DNA of 64,000 nt from Morinoia aosen (Eukaryota; Arthropoda; Malacostraca; Amphipoda; Talitridae): positions 48,514,859 through 48,578,858 of the forward strand of contig CM059575.1 of assembly GCA_030386875.1 (NCBI GenBank). Direction: 5' to 3'. Position numbers and translations under genes: made by a program. A model generated the notes under the pieces. That model had not been told where the DNA came from, ran no database searches, and saw only the letters and a program-made list of their open reading frames with translations. Shown here piece after piece: positions 10,669-22,690 of the stretch. Each line of letters starts with the position of its first letter. Position 1 is the first letter of the stretch.

Positions 10669-12593
10669 CATGGAGCTAGGATATATGGAGGGAGCATAGC
10701 CGATTCCAATCTGGTTCAAATTAGCTGCAAAAGTTGGGAGACTGGGGCATTGGCAAGCAGGGCTGCCAGTCAACTTTTTCCAAAATCCCCAGACTGACCT
10801 CTGAAATTTCCCTAGATCGGGATAAAATTCCCCAGGTATTACCAGAAGTGATAAATATGATATTTATGTTTATCTTAGATACATTTTCAGGTTTGTTCAC
10901 AATTTCTATCATCAATGCCAGCACGAAAGTCAAGAGATCTTAATTTTTCAACCTTTTCAGCCAATCTTGGTCTCTTTGATTGACAGCTCCCCATAATTCT
11001 TAGGTCCGTGAATAAACTTTGTTCAGAACCCCACTTAGCATCCTATGCATTATTTCGTGCCAATTATTGCTTAGCAAGGAGGTGCTCGGCAGTTTCTGGT
11101 CTTAAGGAATTGTTAGTTTTTTTATTCAGTTAAAAAGAGAAAATACTTTTTAACAAATGGAGACGAAAGCGCAATCGAGACAAGTCATTAAATATGAAAG
11201 GATGCCAAATTAGGGTTACCCAAGCCATCTTTCATTTCCCCTAATGATTTCCAATACTGAGGAATTGGGCATTCCCTTACTGATAGGTCAGCTGCAATTA
11301 GGCGAAAACCTCCACACGCTATCTACCTTATTTATATGAGCTTCATCAACAAGCGAGGGAAGTGCCACTTAATTTATTGATCATCATTACGCGTTTCTGG
11401 CTTAAAAAATTGTGCGATGTCAACTTTCGACTTCATAAGCCCATAACTTTTAACGCTTTTCGGATTCCTACTGTTTCAGTAGGGCAGACTTGTTCACACT
11501 TTTGAACATAATATATCAGCACTTACGACTGGCACGGTTTTGATCTTTACCTTTCTGTAGCCAATCTTTGAATTCGGAATCGTTCAACCAATCATCTCTG
11601 AATCTTTAACTGTACCACATTTTTTAGGTGATTCTATGGTGTTTAACGACAAGCAGATAAAGCAATAAGGACAAAACACCGCTACCGGTTGCGCTAGTAC
11701 CACAGGCGTACACTACCAAAGACATTTAGCACCTCTGCAGTAATAACGAGTGAATGAGCCAGGCGCTGCATTAGGCGCTGCAATTGTTCCACTGCGCGCT
11801 TCGTTCGGATCTGGTAAAAGCTTGTATTGTTCAACCATGATGCGTTCAAGAAGCTGACTCAGGCCTCTTCTACTGATAATTTGATCAATTTCTAGATTGT
11901 ATTTTAGTTATTTTGTTTGTTACATGTTAGAAGAAAATATTGTTAAAGCAAATTTAGTTTTTGCATACAATATATTGTGAAACACCCCAAATTCCCTAAA
12001 TATTTCCCGTTTTCGTTTCGAATTCCCTAAATCCACAGGCCATGACCGAATTCCCAAGATCTGGGGAAAATTTCCAAGGTGTGGCAGGCTGGGCAGCCCT
12101 GTTGGCAAGGCCCCACACGTGAGCCAACCACAGACGCTTGGCTGAAGTTGGCTCCTCCTCGCCTCCTCTACAACTCGTTCTGTCGTTCATTTGCCAAAGC
12201 AAGATTAGTACCGCTCCACAAATCGAAGGATGAGGTGCGCGTGCAAGTCGCTCTCTAATTTGTTATATTCAAGGGCCTGTAATCTCTACAGTTTTTAACT
12301 CTTAATGTATCTTTGCTAGTAATTTTGATATTATTAAGTGTCCTCGAGTGAGGAAACACAATTTATTATCTTTCGGAGTCTTAGAATCCCAAATTAATGA
12401 TTACGATAAACTCAACAGCTGGAAGAGCAATCAGCGAGCATGTGCGCACCCTAGCGTAGTTAGTAGGTAACTGGCTTCCGTGCTGACGTCACACTTGCGA
12501 GACGGCTATTGGTTACCACAAACATGGGAGAAATCTCAAAAACTGGTTCTCTTCACAGACGGCTATGCTCCCTCCATATATACTCCCTCCACG
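10669..12593. mobile_element. Inverted-repeat MITE, copy A, split by a nested element
   Basis: The ends are inverted repeats sharing ATATATGGAGGGAGCATAGC, and the element is flanked by a perfect 8-bp duplication GTTCAAGT (10661-10668 and 12594-12601). Without the nested element at 10758-12101 and its duplication it is about 573 bp, matching the 584-bp copy B at 26255-26838 in the opposite orientation. It has no coding capacity. The 8-bp target site suggests a hAT-type source. Confidence 0.93.
10758..12101. mobile_element. hAT-like non-autonomous element nested in MITE copy A
   Basis: The termini are CAGGGCTGCCAG and its near complement CTGGGCAGCCCTG. Perfect 8-bp duplications TTGGCAAG lie at 10750-10757 and 12102-12109. 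The terminal sequence and the 8-bp duplication are typical of the hAT superfamily. Subterminal sequences on both sides carry AAATTCCC/GGGAATTT-type words. No transposase frame was found in its 1344 bp. Confidence 0.9.
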
Positions 12594-12601
12594 GTTCAAG
12601 T

Positions 12602-14695
12602 AAATCAATGGATTAACGTAGTTACAGAGACCTAATGGTTTGCTTGAGGCTTGAAGACAATTTGTTGTTTGTTTTATGATGTTCATTATAAGGTGAAGAG
12701 ATAGAACAATAAATTCAATATCTAAAATGCTCTGAGTTTGAAGCTTTCTATTCGCGAAAACTACAATACATTAGATCGCACTGATTTTTATTACTTATAG
12801 TAAAACATATTTGAGTGATAGAGATAAAATCATGACTCGACATCAATGTGTTGTCAAGATTCTCAAGCGATCTCCTTGGACCGTATTGCGCATAATGTCT
12901 CAACTTTGGCGGGAATCACCAGACCAGTCTAGTGTCAGCCCGCGTGAGAGAGGGAAGTGTGCGCAAGATCCTCCAGAGGTTATAAAATCCTCAAACTTTC
13001 AATCGAACAGCGTTCGAAAGTTAGACGTCGGTTGTTTGGAGGTAAGTAACGAATTTGTCTCTGTTAAAATAAATGTATTATATAACAAAATTATTTTTGC
13101 ACTACGACGTAATTTCCATCAAATTTGTAGATTCGCATTTTTTCTCCTGCTTTGTAGAAATGCAACCATTTTACAAGTAAATTACGTCTTTTTCTTAGAA
13201 CCTCTCGTCATTTTAGAAGTCGAAATAAATGTTAATCCATCCAACATTATTTACGTCACAAATCATTTTCTTTTGAAACCGATGCTCGCGAGCAGACAGT
13301 GCCGCACAGACGTATGTACGAACGCGTCGTAGAAGTTTAGAAGTGAGTAAGCATAGCAATTTGTTTCGTTTACTTGAGAGTACAATCATCTTTCCAGTAA
13401 ATTTTGCCGCAATTCAATCAGGTCATTTTAGCTGTAACATTTAATTGAGTTTCAATCAAACATCATTCAGGTTGGTTGAGTTATGGGAAACCTAATCATT
13501 CTTATTCTAACTATGGCACGCCCGGGCGCACCCATGTCAACCTCGCACATTTACATGAGCGTGTGTTGCTGCGTCCGTGTGCGTGGAGGGCCCGTCAGGT
13601 CCAGACTTTGCCTCATCGCCAGAAGTCGCTGTATCGTCTTATTATAATGAGGTACCAGATGTCGCAATGCAATTAGGTTATGCACTTCCTTAGAAAACTG
13701 TGTCCGTCGAGATTTCGAAAAGGCTTTGCTCATTGCGAGCTAAAATGCAATATGGAAGGAGATAAATTACCAGATAGTTGAACATTCGTGCATCTACCGG
13801 AGAAAGGGAAAAATGTTGAAAATTAAAGAGGAGTAAAAAGAAAAGAAATTTATCATTAAATATAGCTAGAAATGTATCAAATGCTAAAAGTCCTTAATTC
13901 TCATAGTATACAGTAGTGATTTATAAATAATTGTTCTTTCATATTTTTATTGGACGCATTTGTTTGCTGGTTGTCTAGGTAATAAAACAATCGAAACTAA
14001 ATTAGCAGTAAATAAGGACAGTTACGATGAATGATAATTAATTATAAACAACGATAAAATGAATAAAAATTGAAAAACTACATGTAATTATATTTAATTG
14101 ATAAAAGACTTTTCATATTATAGTTGTCACGTTAAGACGGAAAAAATTACCTAACTCTGCAGTATTAAAGTATAATGTGGCCACAGGCATTAATATTCGA
14201 TAAAAAATATCTCATTATCGTCAGCGCAACTGAAAAGAATTTGGTATTGATGAAACATTATATGTGTCAAATGATAGGTGAAATGGTGTCAACAGAGGCT
14301 GTACACAATTTGCTGACGTGAACAAAAAAAGGCAATATTTGTGATGAAATCCATAACATTTATTACTTGGTTTGTGAGCGTTAAGCTTCATCACCAATGA
14401 GAGCATAAAGGATCATTTATTTTGCCCTATACGACCAAAATAGTAGTATATTAAACGAGAGGGAAGTGACAAGTAAATGTACTGATATGAGTACATAAAA
14501 TATTTTAGTTAAATTTCTAAGTAAAGTAATCGAATTCATTTGGCGTAATTACGCATAAAAGGCGACTTACAGAACACTTCAGCACTAGAAGACTTTTTAT
14601 TTAATTGATATTATGAAGCACTTGGTAGGTGCTCGAAACCAGTTTATAATAGTAACTAGATGAGATTTGCATTGTTACAAATACATAGTGACATT
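12602..14695. other. Mostly unassigned; CpG-richer patch at 13500-13630
   Basis: Apart from the promoter-like motif near 12981, I see no supported gene. The segment 13500-13630 is richer in CpG and GC than its surroundings, without a clear open frame or splice pair, and could be an undetected exon. The remainder is AT-rich. Confidence 0.4.
12981..13041 (+). promoter_or_regulatory. Candidate TATA promoter and first-exon donor
   Basis: TATAAAA at 12981 is followed after 55 bp by the strong splice donor GAG|GTAAGT at 13041/13042. This is the layout of a short non-coding first exon. It would suit the plus-strand gene whose tandem exons start at 19012, but nothing in the sequence proves that link. 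Confidence 0.3.
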
Positions 14696-14706
14696 TGAAC
14701 AATACA

Positions 14707-15068
14707 CCCCTCAGGGGGATACAAATATTGTATCTATGGGAATTAGTGCTCCCAGGGAGACAATGTGAGAGCCCGAGCTAGAGGTTAGGTGGGCTTTTTT
14801 TGTTAAAACAGAATAGGTGTTTGTTTTGTTACATACCATCTTTTTTCGGTTCAATGCTGTCCTGTTCTTTCAGCACCTACTATTTTCTTCTTCAACTTTT
14901 ATCTTGTTTCATGAACTTCTTTCTCATCTTACTGTTTCTATGCATTTTGTGCATAGATTCCGCGTTCCCCTAACTCCATGCTAAATGGTGTCTTCTTCCT
15001 TCCTCTCTTTGGATCGCATTTGTTGTGGATAGGAAGGCTTAAATTAACTAATAATAATATTAATCATG
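14707..15068 (+). mobile_element. SINE copy, full length, with target duplication
   Basis: The copy begins CCCCTCAGGGGGATACAA and ends in an AT-rich TAATAATAT tail. It is flanked by the 11-bp direct repeat TGAACAATACA (14696-14706 and 15069-15079), as expected of LINE-driven retroposition. Body landmarks shared with the other copies are GGTTCACTGCTGTCCTG, CAGCACCTACTA and CTTTGGATCGCATTTGTTG. Confidence 0.9.
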
Positions 15069-15584
15069 TGAACAATACATTATGACATACGGTAGTATCG
15101 CAGTAACTGGGCTGTTATTTGGTCTAACTCGTTATATAGCATGTGTCGTTTAAAACGGTAGTGACATTTTGGTGTAAAATAAAACAGTGTATTCTATTTC
15201 ATTGTTAAGGACACCGTCTAGGTAAAAAAAAGTCCGTTATTTATAGATGGATTTCTCTGAAATTTTCACAGTAGGTGTGAAATGATCCAAATATCATTTG
15301 TTATTTCGACAAAAAATTTGTATCTGCACTGGATTTTTTTTATTTTCGAAAAATATGATAAAATAGGGGTTTTTTTAAATTCTACTACTTCTACAATTTT
15401 AAAGTTACAGAACCAGTGTCACGAGATATTTGTACCCTTCACCTCCTTGTTAACATTTCATTAACAGGAAGATCCGGCTCTCGGAGTTGAGGAATGGCAC
15501 ACCTCCAAAGAATGCATATACGACACAAAATTCATGGAAAATAATTGACACTACAGTATATATACTAAAAAAGAAGGTACTCAC

Positions 15585-16937
15585 CGGTGATCGCTGACCC
15601 ACTTACGTAGCGCATTTTCTGGGCGCCCTCCGTGGTATTACGATTGATCGCTTCTAATATGGTGGGGCATGATACACAGGATGAACTATGCTTAACATTT
15701 ATAATTTCCAGCTATACGTCATACAAACATTAATGAGCGCACACACAATGAATGGTGTTAGGAATGATGCTAATTAAGTAATGAAATCAAATAGCCTACG
15801 TCAAATGACTTACATCACATAATTACACAGAAATATTGGCTGGCCGGCTCCGCTAAGTTTGCAAGAGTTACACATGAGAATTCATCTATCCTGTCCTATT
15901 TCTGTCTCAGTTGTTCCAGCAGTACAGTGAGCAATGGTCACTTCAACCACAAAATCGTCCGCGACTCGCTTCAGCTCAAAGGCCTATCTTATTCACTGTT
16001 CAGAAAATGTCTAGTGATGACGTTATTTTGCTTATTCCGCTTCAGAGTATTCACACGTCGATTTCCCCTCAGTCGAGCTGATCAATCCTCAGACATATGA
16101 CTCCGTCCCACCTGCAAGATCAATTTATAACCCATTAATTATGATAGCACCCATTAAGCCCCCTTAACACATTCCAATCTTTACATCACTGTATGCCAAT
16201 AAATTTCAGAAATTTTATAACGAAGAATTATCTCTTCCCAAGAAATGGCTTCGCTCTTACCCTCCCCAAAGACGTTGCACTTAAATGTTCCATTAAATGA
16301 TTCCCACGCTGGTCGGGGTTTTAATTTGCTCTCTTCTGCAAGTAAAAAACGAAACGATGTATGAATGCCATGATCACATTTTGGCGTGAAACTTAGTATG
16401 ATTTTCAATATATCCAATAACCACTTTTCATTATATCTTTGAGCACGTTTGTTACAGTGAACACACCCGCGGTTTATCTTTATACTTCGCGTCGCGATCT
16501 CACCGGTCGAACTGCCTAATGTTCCTCCGATCCTTGAGCCCTGGCGTATTTTCTTCGAGGGTTGTTCACTCTCACCTTCGGCCTATAAGAATCCTCAGAC
16601 CTTGCCAGTGACCGCCCACATCTCTTCTCATTGGTAGTCCCGCAGTTCGTCTTTATTTATTTATTTTTTTCTTAGCCTCATTGTATCCCACGCTCCAGCA
16701 CCTTCGACGTCGACCGTTAGTTTGCCCTTTCCCTCGGCCTGAGTATCGATTTATATGTGACTACAAGGCGGCTTTGTTTTGCACATGTGTAGGCATTTTT
16801 TCGACCGTCTCGAGTTTCCCAAGGGCTCGCCCGCGTGAAAAAATTTGTTATCACCACAAAATAGTCCCCTCCAGAAACAAGACACACTGTAAACATACAT
16901 CGTTTGGCTCTCGCACCTTATCGCGGCCTCCTAACAT
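15585..16937 (-). CDS. Possible spliced gene of the TTAA element
   Basis: Four minus-strand pieces have good splice borders. 16937-16899 starts with ATG (MLGGRDKVREPND) and has donor GTATGT, phase 0. 16582-16504 (SEQPSKKIRQGSRIGGTLG) runs phase 0 to 1. 16335-16261 (SKLKPRPAWESFNGTFKCNV) runs phase 1 to 1. 15711-15585 (SSCVSCPTILEAINRNTTEG) runs phase 0 to 1. The first three fit together. The last does not match phase, so an exon is missing or the copy is damaged. The CxxC in the last exon could bind zinc. I do not recognise the protein. Its position inside the inverted repeats suggests transposase-related coding. Confidence 0.3.
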
Positions 16938-17013
16938 TGCTGAGTTAAAAGAAAACATACAGGCATAAAAACATACATGTTGAAGCGACCCTCCTGTACT
17001 GCTGGGATTTTCT

Positions 17014-17113
17014 GATATTTGTAAGTAAGCCAAAAATTTATTACACACAATTAAAATTTTTCAGATATTTCTAAGTAAGCCAAAAATTTATTACACACAA
17101 TTAAAATTTTTCC
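17014..17113 (+). repeat. 50-bp direct duplication
   Basis: The block beginning GATATTTGTAAGTAAGCC is repeated exactly 50 bp later (17064) with one clear substitution. It lies inside the TTAA element and is AT-rich and non-coding. Confidence 0.9.
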
Positions 17114-18147
17114 CTAAATCATTTTAATTCGCAAAATTGATTATTCTCAACAGATTCTCGACACCAGTACTTCGTTTTTAAATTGCTTAGATGTCTATAT
17201 AACCACTCGCAATAGGGAATTTCGATAACTTTTTTTGTGGATTTTGAAAATAAAAGAAAAAAATGAAATTTTTTTCATTTTTTTTTTCATGTCATGTAAT
17301 TTTCAAAATAATAAATTCATCAAAAAATGCTATTTCGCGAGGATACACCTTGCTGAGCCCTATCGAATGGTATATAAACCATTCTCGTAGCTCTAAAATT
17401 GTGGAAGAAGTAGCATTTGAGAAACCAATTATCAAGTTTCCATAAAAACGAGTTTTTTCACAAAAAAATTGTTTTTCTTTTTATCTTTTGAACTACGGGG
17501 TTTTCTACAATGAACTCTTGAGCGTTTGTAGCTCTTTTCAAGCCCTTTCGATTGATATAATTTACATTGCTGTAGCTCTGTAACTCTGAGAAAAAATATA
17601 CAACAAAAGAGAATAGGTGTAATACATGAAAACAATTAATTTTTTTAATTTTTCATTTTTTTCGACCAAAATACATTTTTTTGTCAAGTTAACTCCTTTT
17701 TTTATAGCTCTTTTCAAGCCCTTTGGATTGGTGTGCTCGCCATAGCTGTAGCTATGATACTGCAGCTGTCATCGAGCTATGAATGAAAGTTGCGGTATCA
17801 TAGATACGGTAAAACAACTAAATTCTGAAATTGTCAAAAATTATAAAAAAAATGTTTATTCAGCGTTAGAATGTTTTGTTTGAATAATGGAAGCACTTTG
17901 AGTAGCCCATTAACGAACTATAATGCCATTCCCGCAGAGAAACGCTCAATTGACTCCCAATAATGAGGGGGGGGGAGGGTTCAAGGTCACTCCACCCCCA
18001 TCGCTTTCCCCCCCTCTGGTGGGCGCACTATTCGGAGTAGACGTAAACGGAAAGTACCAATGGAAGCGCAAGAAAATCCTCTATAAGATGCATATATAAA
18101 CAGAAAATCAACACATAACCTGATTTCTACCTAGACGGTGTCCTTAA

Positions 18148-19011
18148 ATGGTACCTATACTGCCGAGCTAGTCGTTAATAAATGTTCGCACTATGTAGAG
18201 TCAAGTCACTCAGTGACGTGTGGCAGCTGTTGAAGTGTGCATGGCAGTGAGTCGTGGTGGTGGTGACGAGACATATACGTACACGGACTAACACACGCAC
18301 ACTCAGAATATGCGAGATTGACGTGGGTACCGCCCGGGCGGCCAACACAGATTTACGAACGTAAAGTTGAAGCCTTGATTTCACAGCTCTGAGTTCTAAA
18401 GCCTGTACAGTGTACATATTTTTAAAGAAAAACCAGTGTTCGATAATTCTGATAGTTCGCACCCCCCTACAGATAGTAAGTCCTAACATTATTTATGTAT
18501 CATACTTGGGGGTATTTTGTGTTCATTTTGTTGATGTACTTTTCTAGTTGATCTTTTCCCATTTTAGTAATTTTTCCTGTGCCTTTTTTTACAGATCGAT
18601 TTTTGACTGAACATGGAGTGGGTATCCAAAAAAAATTAGGAGAATAGAGTGGTCAGTTTTTTGAGTGGTTTCTTCTTTCTAGAATTTTAATAAATTCGCA
18701 GTATAAGCACATTGGCCTTGTGTTTACAGATAATAGAAACGTATCGTGTTTTTGACAACCACATCTCAATACATACAAGTCATCACAGTGCGAATGAAAG
18801 AACACCGATTGTCATGACTTGGTTATTAAGGGGTTGGTGAGATTTTTTTCGTGTCTCTCAGACAACACTTATATAGACGCAACTCATCGTATGTGCAACT
18901 AAAAAAGCTTCACTAGCTTGGAGTTGGGGATCCTCACCGAGTAACGAGTCATTCCTAGTCGGATTTGAAGATACATTCGGATTTGATTACATCATTGCAC
19001 TTTTCATTCAG
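18148..19011. other. Probable intron, no exon recognised
   Basis: The stretch between the TTAA element and the exon at 19012 contains no supported coding sequence. A possible donor, ATA|GTAAGT, sits at about 18476, but no reading frame supports it. Confidence 0.35.
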
Positions 19012-19179
19012 ATGACTACGCAGTGGATGACTACCAACAACCACCCGTGATGGAGCACTGCCTTCCTGACGAGGAAGAACACCGCACCATGACCCAGGTC
19101 TCATCACTTACTGTCTCAAAACCTCCACTGCCTACATCTTGCACCTCTATCACTCTTTCAAAAATACTCTGTGAATTAA
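19012..19179 (+). CDS. Tandem exon 1 of an unrecognised gene
   Basis: The acceptor TTCATTCAG and donor GTAAGT bound 168 bp that start and end in phase 1, so the exon can be skipped or included without changing frame. It reads DDYAVDDYQQPPVMEHCLP, then acidic and Thr/Ser-rich sequence ending SCTSITLSKILCEL. Exons at 20887 and 22691 share its start (GATGA..ACNGNAGTGG), its end (CTC..TGAATTA) and its length class, so the three are diverged duplicates. The composition suggests a disordered acidic linker. I cannot name the gene. Confidence 0.6.
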
Positions 19180-19325
19180 GTAAGTTTTGACGCGAATCAA
19201 TTTCTTAACATTGATGATGCCAATGTTCATGCTCCTACTGCTAACGATGTTACTGCAAGTGCTACTACTGCTAATGCTACGCCTACTAATGCTGCTGCTA
19301 CCACTACTAGTACTATTACAATTAC
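19180..19325 (+). repeat. Degenerate trinucleotide repeat, left part
   Basis: Right behind the exon donor lies an impure (CTA/CTG/TTA) trinucleotide tract. It is interrupted by the hAT insertion at 19326 and continues at 20129-20440. Confidence 0.8.
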
Positions 19326-19639
19326 CAGTGGTTGCCGCGATAACTTTTTTTTCAACTTGCGATAACGATAAAACGATAATTTTTTCCCCAACCTGCGATA
19401 AACAATAAACGATAAAAAAAATTCAAAACCCAACCTGCGGTAAGCGATAAGCGGTAAAACAATAGCGACAATTTTTTTTTACTTGCGATAACAAAAGCGA
19501 TATATGATAAGTACCTTTATTTAGTTGAAATATTAAAAAAAACATACAAACTATTTTGCACAGTGAAAATTAATTAAATCAAACAAAAACTGTCACTGGA
19601 ACCAGTCTATGGCCTACAAGTTCTATTCCACATAAGTAT

Positions 19640-19790
19640 CTCTCTCTGAGTCAGACTCTCCCTCTTCAAGACAGCATCCAGGAGCTGCATGTTTCCCTTG
19701 TTAAAGACCAGCTTCTCAAACCTGTCGCTGGTCATGCTTGCACCTGAGGACGTTACCAGCAGTGCTGAGCATGCGCTCCACGGTGAACAT
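19640..19790 (-). pseudogene. hAT transposase C-terminal (dimerisation) remnant
   Basis: In one minus-strand frame the sequence gives ERMLSTAGNVLR, and after a frameshift FEKLVFNKGNMQLLD. These match, in order, the conserved S-x-E-R-x-F-S-x-A-G and L-V-F-L-x-x-N signatures near the end of hAT transposases. Upstream, at about 19765-19835, the segment encoding the ERM part is repeated as GCGCTCCAGTGCTGAACAT-like units. Confidence 0.65.
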
Positions 19791-19835
19791 GCGCTCCAGT
19801 GCTGAACATGCGCTCCAGTGCTGAACATGCGCAGC
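19765..19835 (+). repeat. Short tandem repeat inside the hAT element
   Basis: Three to four units of about 18-20 bp with the core AACATGCGCTCCAGTGCTG follow each other directly. They expand the part of the transposase remnant that encodes the conserved ERMFS-type motif. Confidence 0.8.
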
Positions 19836-20128
19836 TGTGATTGGCCAGCTACACACAGACACGCACACTTGGCAGCTCTCATATGAGGTTTTTCAGGTCT
19901 GAAAACGTCAGGCGGGCTGTGTGACTATTGCCGCCGTGCAATTTGTTTTAATTTTTACAAAATTCGTCTGTGAATTTATCGTATATCGTTCCTCATTTTT
20001 TGGGGACTAACGGTAAGTGAATGAGCGATTATTTTACAAAACTTTGCGTTAAACGATAAAAGATTTGACCTCGGCGATAATTATTATTTATCGTTTATCG
20101 CTCATTTTATCGCACGCGGCAACCACTG

Positions 20129-20440
20129 ACAATTACTAAAATTATTAGTACTACTATTGCTATAACAACTATTACTACCATTACTGTTACTACCGTTTTT
20201 GTTACAACCATTACTATTGCAACCACTACTACCATTATTGCCACTACTAACACTACTACTATTACCACTTTTATTTTTGTTATTATTTATACTATTATTC
20301 CCATTATTACTATTACTACATTTACTAGTTTTATTTTTATTACGATTAGTATTATTACTACTCTTAGTACTATTACAACTAATACTATTACTACCACCAC
20401 TTCTACGACAACAACTGCTATTCGCAATGATTACTCCAAA
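20129..20440 (+). repeat. Degenerate trinucleotide repeat, right part
   Basis: This is a long impure tract of ACT, ATT, ACC and ACA triplets, continuing the tract broken at 19325. One of its frames is open and leucine-rich, but this is a by-product of the repeat. Confidence 0.85.
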
Positions 20441-20886
20441 TACTGCAGTGAACTGAAACTTGTCGCTGATTTAACAGGATAACGTTTATTTCGGTTTTCT
20501 GTAAATAAAATTTTGTCGTAGAGCATACATACGTTTGATTAACGCAAACACAAAGTGCACGAAGCATACAATAACACAATAATTGTTTTCAGTTCTATTA
20601 ATTTCGTAGTCTTCAACACTAAAGAGATTATATAAGAGTCTTAATTATTTTCTTCTATGTCTTCATTGACAAAACAAAGCCGGAAAATTTATCTCGAGAA
20701 GGAAAAAATGGAGTGAGCATTAATTTCCCCTAAAGACGTTCACTACTGAAAAAGGTTACGATTTGGTCATTTTATTTTTTGTTTAACATTGAATGTTAGC
20801 AGTCGGTCAATCTGCTGTGAGCGGATTGAATGAAAACGGACTCTGAGTCCGTTTTCATTTGATGCTATCAATGCTTCTCTATTCAG

Positions 20887-21043
20887 ATGACAACGCAGTG
20901 GACAGCCCACAACCTGGCGATCTGCAATCCTGGCGATCAAGAAAATTATCGTTTGACGCAGCCCGCGTCACGAACTGTCGCCATGGCTCCACTGCAAATC
21001 TCGTGCACCTCCATCATTCCTTCAAAAGTACTCTGTGAATTAG
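20887..21043 (+). CDS. Tandem exon 2, frameshifted copy
   Basis: The acceptor TATTCAG and donor GTATGT bound 157 bp, one base more than a multiple of three. The beginning matches exon 1 in phase 1 (DNAVDSPQPGDLQ). The end matches only in another frame (SCTSIIPSKVLCEL against SCTSITLSKILCEL). A single-base length change therefore lies near 20920-20935. In the phase that exon 1 uses, the reading reaches a stop just before the donor, so it is either a decayed exon or one that introduces a stop when used. Confidence 0.5.
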
Positions 21044-22690
21044 GTATGTTCTAATAAACCTGAATCTCTATGCATTGAAGTTAGGGAAAGAAATTTCAGA
21101 TTTTTATAGTTCTCATTAGTGATTTCGAACATGTGCCATAACAAGACCTATATGTTTCCTTGTATGTGTATGCAGCAGTATTGAAGCACTCAAATCCTAC
21201 GATTTCGAGCGCAATTTTATTGTTTCGTGACTGATACTGATATTAGTTTCCATGGTATACACTCCAAGCAAGTTTAGCCGGACAGATTTTGAGTTCCCCC
21301 AGCTGCTCTCAACCTATTTCATCTCCCGTACTGATTTGGTACGATCCTCGTTTCTTCAATCTGCTCTAGTAATGTCTTGATTACTCATTCAGCTTCATGC
21401 CGTGGTTACCTTGCGCATTTTTTTTTCTTTTCGTGGTCTTTCTCAGTACTCATACACATCTTCGGTTTTTAGCAGAAACACAATCTAGCATGTTTCAATC
21501 AACGCATGCAGATGCTTTCACATATTGTATTTACTACGTCTCAAATTATTATCGTTGTATCAACTACTTTTCCTCCAGCTAAAAACCACGTAAACTCCGG
21601 AATATGGTTAATCAAATCCAAGCATTTCTCGCGCCCATTTCCGTGGGCTATTGATTATATAGCAGACTGATTAACTTTGCTGGATCTTGTACAAAAAATT
21701 TTCTTATCACCTTTCATAGCTTAATCGTCAAAGGATTGTATGAAGAGCTCTTCAAACGATTTTACCTCTGGCCACCGCGTATGAACTTGAGTCAGCCATT
21801 CAAGTATTAATTTCAGCACTCAACAAAGGATTTTTACTTCTTAATTAACTTTATACACTCTCATAGCCATACGCACTCCCTTGCATACAAACATCTCGAT
21901 GTACCTTCTCTTACTTGAACTTCGTCGACACTCCTGTCCTCTTCACACACAGCATTCATTCAGAGTATTCCCATTTGGCGCAAATTTCATCTTTTCTTCT
22001 TCAACTTTTCTACTTCAAGAAACTATTCAAGTTCGACACGACTGTCTCATATAGCTTGAGCACTCATTTTCCATTATATCGTATTGACTGTAATTCTATT
22101 TACACTTTTTTCAGCATGTCGCTTAAATTGGTCGCAATTTATTTAATTGACAGACAGTAAATGAATTAACATGATTAGCAATTTTATATAATTTATATCA
22201 TGTTTTGTACTCGAACATTAACGTACTCGTAGAAATTCTGCTGAACCATCCATGCTAGCAGACTTTGTGTACATACCAGGCACCAGGCAAACTAATACTC
22301 TATCGTTGTGAGTGAGTCATAGACTCCATTCTAACTCAGAAAATTTTCGCCAATCTAACAATATTTTAATATGCGATCAGATTTGTCGCACCCATTGCAC
22401 CCACGCACATTCAGTGTGTCTCTTCTGTGACAGCTCGTCCACTCGTAAGAACAGAAGTAATGTGTGGAAAATTTTTCGTCTTGTCGCCCCGTTGTTTCCG
22501 TTGACTGATACGCTACAATAGAGATTTTCTTACCTTACGGGTTACACATGACTAATAGCAGCCAATGAAGCCCTGTAGCCGTAATAGTTAATTCACTCTT
22601 CTATTTGTTAATTTGTCTGACTTTCTGTTTCAGCATAAATTTGTTTCTCACGATGTTTTTAATTTAAGCTATTTTATTTTTTGCATTCAG
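21044..22690. other. Intron between tandem exons
   Basis: No supported exon or element was found. A stretch at 21900-22160 is open for 81 codons and hydrophobic but lacks splice borders or homology I can recognise. Confidence 0.4.

Larger units (their letters stand above)
15209..18143. mobile_element. TTAA-flanked DNA transposon, 2.9 kb
   Basis: The ends read GGACACCGTCTAGGTA and, at the other side, TACCTAGACGGTGTCC, an exact inverted repeat. Each end is bordered by TTAA (15205-15208 and 18144-18147). A TTAA target is characteristic of piggyBac and Kolobok elements; the terminal bases do not decide between them for me. A possible spliced minus-strand reading frame lies inside, and the 17200-17850 part is AT-rich with repeated CTTTTCAAGCCCTTT words. 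A lone related end lies at 40598-40613. Confidence 0.88.
19326..20128. mobile_element. hAT element, 803 bp
   Basis: The termini are CAGTGGTTGCCGCG and its complement CGCGGCAACCACTG. A perfect 8-bp duplication ACAATTAC lies at 19318-19325 and 20129-20136. The terminal motif and target size are those of hAT. Subterminal regions repeat the word GCGATAA/TTATCGC many times in both orientations, as expected of transposase-binding sites. A remnant of the hAT transposase C-terminus lies inside. Confidence 0.93.

Noticed and set aside
18175..18489. 104-codon minus-strand open frame
   Set aside because: No homology, splice borders or start context; its composition is like the surrounding intron.
20199..20456. 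Leucine-rich 85-codon open frame
   Set aside because: It is produced by the impure trinucleotide repeat and has no codon-use or splice support.
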